From NCBI GenBank assembly GCA_030765065.1, contig CM060975.1, forward strand, positions 108,520,094 to 108,584,093: 64,000 nt of DNA, written 5' to 3'. A model generated the notes under the pieces. The model ran no database searches. It had not been told where the DNA came from and saw nothing but the letters and a program-made list of their open reading frames with translations. Positions 58,601 to 64,000 of this stretch are shown one piece after another (the first letter of the stretch is position 1; the number at the start of each line of letters is the position of its first letter). The translations under genes were made by a program, and so were the position numbers. Origin of the DNA: Deroplatys truncata. Taxonomy: Eukaryota > Arthropoda > Insecta > Mantodea > Mantidae.

Positions 58601-59319
58601 TACAAGCTCCAGTCGGCTTTTGCGAATATCCAGGTAGGTACTCTGGAATGCTGTACGTGGTGCGACAGAAGAGAAACGATGCAGGGGAAATGGTCGCTGG
58701 AGCAGGTATCAGCGACGACGTTCCACTGAAGACGACGTGCAAGCTGGATTGAGCATATGGCAAGGTCCAGGTGAGAGAATGTACCGGAAGAAGCAGAAAT
58801 AAAAGTAGGTGCACCTGTATTGAGGATGGAAAGATTGAACTGATACAAAATGTCGGAAAGAAGAGTTCCCCTCGCACAAGCCCTTGGCGAACCCCATAGT
58901 GGGTGATGGGCATTAAAATCTCCCAACAGAAGAAATGGTGTTGGGAGAGCGGACAGGAGAGATCGAAGGTCCGCGGGAGGGAGGGGAGACGATGGAGGTG
59001 TATACACAGAGCAAACAGAAAACAAAAAGCCGGGTAAGTGAAGGCGAACGGCAACAGCTTGCAAGTCAGATGTAAGTGTGACAGGTGTAAAATGAACGTC
59101 ATTACGCACCAAAATCATGACACCACCATGAGCAGGAGTACCCTCCTCCGGTTCAAGGTCGTAGCGAACCGGAGTATATCCTCGGAGATCAAAAGGATCG
59201 TGAGGGCGAAGCTTAGTCTCCTGCAAACATACGACCATAGGCGAATGGGAACGCAATAAAAGTTGCAGTTCCGCCCTATGCGATCGTACACCACGTACAT
59301 TCCAGGTCAGGATAGCCAT
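55630..59319 (-). CDS. LINE ORF2: endonuclease, reverse transcriptase, RNase H
   Basis: 1,229 residues, starting MAILTWNVRG, uninterrupted. An APE-type endonuclease occupies about 1-225: N7 in WNVRG, E34 in QETK, D134 and N136 in GDFNAHH, and the SDH triad at 208-210. The reverse transcriptase spans about 445-760: APGPDG, SYRPISLTS, the DLEKAYD block (D579), NGVPQGS and the catalytic FVDD (D669, D670). RNase H spans about 960-1085: D965 in FTDGS, E999 in TAEL, D1023 in CSDS, and H1066 and D1076 in GHVGISGNESAD. A C-terminal CCHC (C1170, C1173, H1181, C1186) follows. The protein nicks target DNA, copies the RNA there and removes RNA from the hybrid. All key residues are present. Start chosen 22 bp after the ORF1 stop. 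Confidence 0.95.
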   Translation of the reverse strand: MAILTWNVRGVRSHRAELQLLLRSHSPMVVCLQETKLRPHDPFDLRGYTPVRYDLEPEEGTPAHGGVMILVRNDVHFTPVTLTSDLQAVAVRLHLPGFLFSVCSVYTPPSSPLPPADLRSLLSALPTPFLLLGDFNAHHPLWGSPRACARGTLLSDILYQFNLSILNTGAPTFISASSGTFSHLDLAICSIQLARRLQWNVVADTCSSDHFPCIVSLLSHHVQHSRVPTWIFAKADWSLYSSLVHFDDQPFSDINQLVQHLTSIIFSAAERAIPRSSSQPRRPPVPWWNEDCRDAVRARRTALRVFRRHPTLDNLVTFKQSRARARRIIQDSKKASWARFVESFNRFTPSSVVWDKLRRFSGKVSHCTVSGLQVSNATIVDPAAIANTLGSAFEAVSSSDHYSAGFRSIKDRQDSASYTFRSANAECYNELFTMRELEHALHCSRHSAPGPDGIHVLMLKNLSADSKLFLLQVYNRIWQDGIFPSVWREATIVPILKPGKDRQLPSSYRPISLTSCICKVMERMINGRLTWWLESQQLLANAQCGFRRYRSTVDHLVSLSTHIMNGFLRKCQTVAVFFDLEKAYDTCWRGGILRTLHDWNIRGRLPIFLREFMTDRVFRVRVGSVLSRRFIQENGVPQGSVLSVTLFAIAINPIVDCIPPGISSSLFVDDFAIYCSSRRTCLLERRLQSCFDRLYAWSNANGFKFSAEKSVCINFWRRKYFPPPSLRLGPGILPFADEAKFLGLIFDRKLCWTSHVSFLKAKCDRSLNLLRVLSGTSWGADRTVLLRLYRSLVRSKLDYGCFVYSSARPSVLRRLNPIHHRGLRVATGAFPTSPVPSLYAEAAEPPLSSRREMLLCSYACRLSSLPDHPSFAAFFEDSLDRQYLVSSSALLPPGVRFRLLLRHLDVTPAPALPRGETRFPPWSRAEAHCHLGLTSMPKAETPASVFRSAFLEVRAQFGDLPFIFTDGSKTDDGVGCAFFCGGNSFTFRLPEQCSIFTAELFSIYQSLLYIQRHDIRHCFICSDSLSALQSISSLYSYHPLVQRIHDLLHSLDVSGISVSFLWIPGHVGISGNESADVAAKSAILSPRRFTSVVPSSDLFIVLRRRILSLWSDEWTALRGNKLREVKPLPLVWATSSRASRREEVILTRLRIGHCIFSHKYLLSGDPAPLCGQCDVPLTVRHILTECQVLAALRARVGLPVGLANVLADDTHAVECVLRFIHDSDFNLRI

Positions 59320-59341
59320 TAAGAATAAGGGGATAAACTTT

Positions 59342-60631
59342 CTATTTAGAAGGGCGGCTTAAAATTACCTTTTGTTTAACCTTTGGGCTCGGGCTTTTGG
59401 TATGGAGTTGGTCAGACTCCATAGCTTCCTCGGAGGGAGGGCCCACGCGCTCAGTGCCAGAAACCGATTCAAGCGCCGTGAATCGGTTCTGGGTGGCGAT
59501 GGGTGAAGGGTGCCGCTGAGCGCGGCTTGTCCCAGGACCATCCTGGGACAGCGACCTCCGAGGAGGAGAAGGGGAACTTTTGTTACCGCGCGTACGCGGA
59601 GGGTCTTTCAAAAAATCTTCCCTACGAAGTTTCTGCTTGGGCTTCTTTTCAACGGCTTGCGACTTCATTGACTTGGGACCAGGTTTATACGGCTTGGTAA
59701 CTGTAGCCTTAATAGACGGCCGGATGGTAGTGGCGGTTAATCCAGTCAAGGTCCAGGTCTGAGTTTCGGCATCTACTCGTGGTACTGGCGAGGCAACAAC
59801 AGAACTAAATGTGCCAGATCGCAGGAGTGAAGGTTGGCGCGCATGGAAACGCCTCCGGGCTTCAGCGAAGGAGAGTTTTTCCTTTACCCGGATCTCCTGG
59901 ATCGCCTTCTCGTCCAAATACCGCGGACAGTCGGCAAACGAAGCAGAATGTGACCCTTTACAATTAACGCAGACGGGGGCTGTTGAACAGGTACCTTCGT
60001 GTGAGGGCTGGCTACATGTTGCACAGATGTTAACGGCACTCTTACAGGAGACTTGCGTATGCCCAAAACGTTGGCATTTAAAACAACGCAGAGGTCTAGG
60101 AATATAAGGCCTCACAGAAATCCGTTCGTACCCTGCGGAAATGCTCGTGGGCAGATCGACGCCATCAAATGTAATAAACAGGGTACGAGTGGGTACCAAC
60201 ACGCCGTCGCGTTTGGCCTGCACTCGATGAACCGCTGTCACCCTCTGGTCTGCAAGATATTCCACCAGGTCTTCGTCAGAGATACCATCGAGGCTATGCG
60301 TGGTGACAACGCCTCTACAAGAATTCAAGGTGCGGTGCTTCTCAACACGGATAGGATAACCGTGGAGAAGCGTGGCGCTCAACAAGGACTTACTTTGTGC
60401 CTCGGATTTGCTTTGAACTAGCAACGAACCATTACGAAGCCGAGTGCAGGAAAGAACCGGACCAGCAATTGAGTCAATGCCCTTCTGGATAATAAAAGGG
60501 TTCACCTTCTCGAACGATTGTCCCTCCTCTGTACGGGTAATCACTAAGTAACAACCAGCTGTTGGCGGTGCTACTTCTGTTACTAAAACTTTGCGGCGCT
60601 TGTTGTTAACAATGGAGAAAGGGTGCTCCAT
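59342..60631 (-). CDS. LINE ORF1: Gag-like nucleic-acid-binding protein
   Basis: 429 residues from the ATG at 60631 (the frame is open for nine further codons upstream but has no ATG there). An RRM-like N-terminal half is followed by three CCHC-type knuckles: CFKCQRFGHTQVSC (183-196), CATCSQPSHEGTC (203-215) and CVNCKGSHSASFADC (221-235). The tail is basic and rich in Ser, Pro and Arg. ORF1 proteins of I/Jockey elements bind the element RNA and form the particle with ORF2. The ORF ends 22 bp before ORF2, so ORF2 is probably translated by reinitiation or bypass. No internal stop or frameshift. Confidence 0.92.
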   Translation of the reverse strand: MEHPFSIVNNKRRKVLVTEVAPPTAGCYLVITRTEEGQSFEKVNPFIIQKGIDSIAGPVLSCTRLRNGSLLVQSKSEAQSKSLLSATLLHGYPIRVEKHRTLNSCRGVVTTHSLDGISDEDLVEYLADQRVTAVHRVQAKRDGVLVPTRTLFITFDGVDLPTSISAGYERISVRPYIPRPLRCFKCQRFGHTQVSCKSAVNICATCSQPSHEGTCSTAPVCVNCKGSHSASFADCPRYLDEKAIQEIRVKEKLSFAEARRRFHARQPSLLRSGTFSSVVASPVPRVDAETQTWTLTGLTATTIRPSIKATVTKPYKPGPKSMKSQAVEKKPKQKLRREDFLKDPPRTRGNKSSPSPPRRSLSQDGPGTSRAQRHPSPIATQNRFTALESVSGTERVGPPSEEAMESDQLHTKSPSPKVKQKVILSRPSK

Positions 60632-61266
60632 AGCGAAAAAAATCCTCCACCATTGCAACCGTCTCCGACCTCGGGCTCTGACTTCCCGGGCGTTACCCCG
60701 GCTTGGGTGAGTGGCCTATCTATACCGAGCTCACCCCAGGGTCACACCTCCCAGAACATAGACAGAGGGACCCAATCGCCGTCGGAAGCCAGCAGCTCAT
60801 GCAATGGCCCCCCCGCGGGACTGCAGTTGAACAGCGGATACGAACAACAACCCTACATGACGACCCCGGGTGGTGGGGATGACGCCATTACCCACTCACC
60901 CAGCTGCGCACGCGGTGCGCGGGTATCCGTCAGGCTGTGTCCACGGAGGATTTAAATAAAAAGATAAAAGAAACTAAAACTGTGTGGGCGTTTCGCACGC
61001 AAGGTAGGCCGGCGGGGAAGAAAAAGAGATATGCGAATGTCGTGGTACGAAATGGCCGGAAAGTGAGTAGGGAAGAAAGAAACGATGGTGAGGTGCGGTA
61101 TGTATGGAATGCAAAGAACGCACGAGAGCCTACCTTGGGTCCACCGGTCACTTGAAGAACCCACCTCGACCGGATGGGGGTGAGGGGATGAAGGTGGCGA
61201 TGATTGGCTCGGGAACCCCCGGGTGCGCCAAAAACCCGTACTCACATAAGGTGAGCCCCTGAGGGG
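60632..61266 (-). promoter_or_regulatory. LINE 5' UTR, presumed internal promoter
   Basis: GC-rich, non-coding leader ending at the target duplication. I-like elements are transcribed from a promoter inside this leader; no specific box was identified. Open frames on the plus strand here are incidental. Confidence 0.55.
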
Positions 61267-61278
61267 AAGGGTCGTCGA
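61267..61278 (+). repeat. Target-site duplication, right copy
   Basis: AAGGGTCGTCGA, identical to 55199-55210. It marks the 5' junction of the LINE and shows that the element is not 5' truncated by imprecise integration. Confidence 0.92.
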
Positions 61279-64000
61279 CACGAAGATGCGTGTGAAATAA
61301 ACAGACCTGAGAAGAAACGTAGATTAGAACCGTCAAAGCAAGAGTTGTTATCTGCAATGGAGGAGTGTGACATGAAAGAATATGAAACTTCATTCCATGG
61401 ACGTTTGAAATCGTATTTTATACGATGTGAATCGACTAAGGATCTGAATATGTACCTGCATGAAGCAAAACAGCGGATAATCCAGGCTGTGCATAAAGAA
61501 CGTGGAATTCACAAGAGTTTGAAAATTAATCTGTTAGCTGAGTGTAGATTTGTTAACAGTATCGGAGAAACCTGTGACAAGACATTTAAAACCAGAAATC
61601 AAGCTGTTTTCCTAGAAACGGATCTGGACTCTATGCTGGAAACCAAAATGAAGAAATTGGTTACTGCAATGGAGGAATCACAACTAAAGGGTAGTAACTG
61701 GGCTCTGCTTGCTGTGGAAGGGGTGCGCCTTCGTATTAACAAGTACAATCCGCTACGAGGAAGTAGCTACATACCCCTACCTCCAATGTTGAAGCAAGAA
61801 AAGCCTGCATTAACATCCTGAATTTAACTGATGAGCTATGCTTTATGTACTCTGTATTGGCCAAATTCGTTGAGAAGGATGCACAACGGGTAAGCAAATA
61901 TAAGAAACTTCAAGATAAGTACGACTTCAGCTGTGTTTCCTATCCTACTCCACTTTCTCAAATACCTAAATTTGAGAAGCTTAATAGGATGTCTATCAAC
62001 GTCTTCAGTCTGGATGAGAAGCATGAAGTGTATCCGATAAAGGTTGCTGACACTGAACTACCTGACCACTGTGACCACCTGCTATTGAGTGACAGTAGTG
62101 GAAAACATCACTATGTATATATCAAGAATTTTGAGAAGCTCGTTCGATGTCAAAAAACTAAGCATGGTAGAGTCATATATACCTGTAAGCGGTGCTTTAC
62201 ACATTTTGACAATCGATATGGACGAAGTGGGCTGGAAAAACTGGAAGAACATGCAGCCATCTGTAATCAGCATGGTGTTGCAAGGGTAGTTATGCCTACA
62301 AAGGAGAAATCAATTGTACAGTTTAAAAATGTGGAGAGGATGCTGAAAGTACCTTATGTCATCTATGCGGATTTTGAGAGTAATCTCACTCCATGTCATG
62401 CGTGTATTCCCAGTCCTGAAACTTCCTATACAACCCCTTATCAAGAGCACACAGCAATGAGCTTCTGTGTTTACGTTAAACCATCAACCAACGTTGAACA
62501 TCTGGAAACTGGTCTTCCTAAGCATCCCTATGTATATCGTGGTGTTGATGCTGCTCAGAAGTTTATGGAATACCTGTCATTCCTTGCAAAGGAGATTAAT
62601 AATATATGCAAATATGTCATGCCCCTGAAACTTACAGATCAACAGCAGTTGGATTTTAACGCCTCTACAGTATGCTACTTGTGTGGAAAAACCTTTACTG
62701 AAGAGAACTATAAAGTATGCGACCATGATCACATCAGTGGTGAATATCGGGGGAGTCTGCATAATGAATGTAATTTAGCCTGCAAAACACCTAAATATAT
62801 CCCTGTCTTCATGCACAACCTCAGCGGATATGACTCACACTTCATTGTTAAGGAGCTGGGATGTACAAGTGAGCGGGTGGAAGTAATTCCTAGCTCTGAA
62901 GAAAGCTATATATCATTCTCCAAGTATGTTGGAGATATAAAGCTCCGGTTTGTGGATAGCTTTCGGTTCCTGAGTACAAGCTTGGATAAGCTGGTAAAAA
63001 ATATAACATCGTACCCTGAAACATTGAAGTACTTCGGAGAAGACAAGTTGAAGTTGATGACCCGTAAGGGTGTATTTCCCTATGATTACATCACTTCATG
63101 GGACGTCTTGAACGAAACCTGCTTACCTCCTAAGGACTCCTTCTACAATAAATTAAATGAAGAGGAAATTAGTGATGCTGACTACGATCATGCTAAAAAT
63201 GTATGGGAGCTGTTTAATGTCAGAAACCTGGGCGAGTACAGCGACCTCTACTTAATCTCTGATGTGCTTCTCTTAGCTGATGTCTTTGAGACATTTAGGG
63301 AGCAAACACTCAAAACACACAAAGTCGACCCTGCAACATTATTTCACCTCACCAGGACTTACATGGGATGCCACGTTACTGTACACTGGAATTCAGCTGG
63401 AATTGTTACAGGATTATGATCAATTACTCATGGTGGAATCTGGTATAAGAGGAGGTTTATGTCAAGTTTCCCACCGCTATGCAGAGGCTAATAACACCTA
63501 CATGGAGAAGTATGATCCGTCGAGACCAACCCAATTTATTACCTATGAGGACGCCAACAACCAATATGGGCAATGAGTCACGCTCTCCCTTATGGTGGAT
63601 TTGAGTGGGTATCACCTGAAAAAATTAACTTAGAAAGACTACAAGAAGATGATCCTTACGGCTACATATTAGAAGTCGACATCGAGTATCCTGCAGAACT
63701 TCACGATCTGCATAATGATTTACCTTTCCTGCCTGAGTGTATGACGCCTAAGCACTCTCCTACAAAGAAACAGATACCTCATCTAGGACCTCGAAATAAG
63801 TATGTACTACATTACATGGCGTTGAAGCAAGCTCTTGATCATGGACTACGGTTAACAAAAATTCATCGTGTGCTACAATTCCAACAGTATCGATGGTTAA
63901 AACCGTATGTGGAATTTAACAACAGACTACGACAACAGGCCGCAAATGATTTTGAGAAGGATCTCTACAAATTGTTCAACAATGCTATGTTCGGAAAAAC
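61279..64000 (+). pseudogene. Polymerase copy II, main part, disabled and cut by window edge
   Basis: Continues copy II from the LINE's 5' junction to motif B at the window end. Recognisable are YADFES (about 62365), the endonuclease-VII-like insert (CYLCGK, CDHDHISG, HNECN, about 62670-62775), HNLSGYDSHF (about 62820), YLISDVLLLAD (about 63255), motif A DANNQYG (about 63560) and NNAMFGK (63978 on). Breaks: a frame change near 61787 (PLPP then a different frame), a one-base gain near 63327 relative to copy I, and the same frame break after motif A as in copy I. It lacks copy I's two nonsense changes, where it keeps Tyr and Glu codons. In the 241-residue stretch shared by both, eight residues differ. 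The 3' end and any neighbouring genes lie outside the window. Confidence 0.9.

Larger units (their letters stand above)
55211..61266 (-). mobile_element. Full-length I-like LINE inserted in polymerase copy II
   Basis: 6,056 bp on the minus strand: a ~635-bp 5' UTR (61266-60632), ORF1, a 22-bp gap, ORF2, a ~420-bp 3' UTR, and a (TGA)n/(ATC)n tail at 55211-55223. It is visibly more GC-rich than the flanking polymerase gene and the AT-rich window. ORF1 with knuckles plus ORF2 with endonuclease, RT and RNase H is the I-clade type of the Jockey superfamily. Both ORFs are open, so it may be competent or recently so. Confidence 0.92.

Noticed and set aside
55856-60421. Plus-strand open frames of 60-122 codons across the LINE
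   Set aside because: They lie antisense to the intact ORF1 and ORF2 and have no independent motifs.

Overview
The window is a piece of a large, AT-rich, repeat-laden eukaryotic genome, most likely an arthropod. The evidence is dense tRNA-derived SINEs, RTE-like and I-like non-LTR retrotransposons, mariner-like relics of the insect type and long microsatellites. No species can be named, and no intact host protein-coding gene was recognised. Almost everything identifiable is mobile or selfish DNA.

Positions 1-45000 are a graveyard of interspersed repeats. Two families dominate. Family A is a ~0.9 kb repeat ending TACTGYCTCA and beginning near GCCCCAC...GGGAGCCAATTTG, possibly solo LTRs (copies near 1, 3720, 7529, 24166 and 38040, and a cousin at 1904). 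Family B is a ~0.9 kb non-autonomous element bounded by ACTTTCTCTACTACGTATAGTA and GTCATGTGAGTGTAACACATCAGA. It carries an inverted 12-mer, a small palindrome near one end and an internal GT tract, and its insertions sit in T/A runs; this layout resembles Helentron-associated elements. B copies occur in both orientations and are nested inside each other. Between them lie three SINE families, broken RTE-like reverse transcriptases (14372, 17450, 27075), transposase relics (12936, 15326, 30032), a 237-bp MITE with target duplication, a palindromic TA-flanked foldback element and a 256-bp (TATG)n tract.

Positions 45000-46740 hold a ~70-bp minisatellite of about 19 units and a patch rich in ACGTAAC.

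Positions 47181-64000 are the most interesting part. Two copies of a viral/Polinton-type family B DNA polymerase gene lie head to head. Copy I (minus, 47181-50829) is full length but broken by two nonsense codons and frameshifts. Copy II (plus, 55034 to beyond the window) is split by a 6,056-bp LINE and has its own frameshifts. Both carry the same frame break at polymerase motif A, so they share an already damaged ancestor. Each is preceded by the same ~175-bp promoter-like module in two tandem copies, each with a TATA box. The 3.4 kb between the copies contains a tandem array (core unit 136 bp) that appears to be an amplified fragment of a tRNA-type SINE.

The LINE (minus, 55211-61266) is I-like: ORF1 with three CCHC knuckles, ORF2 with endonuclease, reverse transcriptase, RNase H and a terminal CCHC, a 3' hairpin and a trinucleotide tail. 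Both ORFs are open, a 12-bp target duplication flanks it, and polymerase copy I preserves the empty site, so the insertion looks recent.
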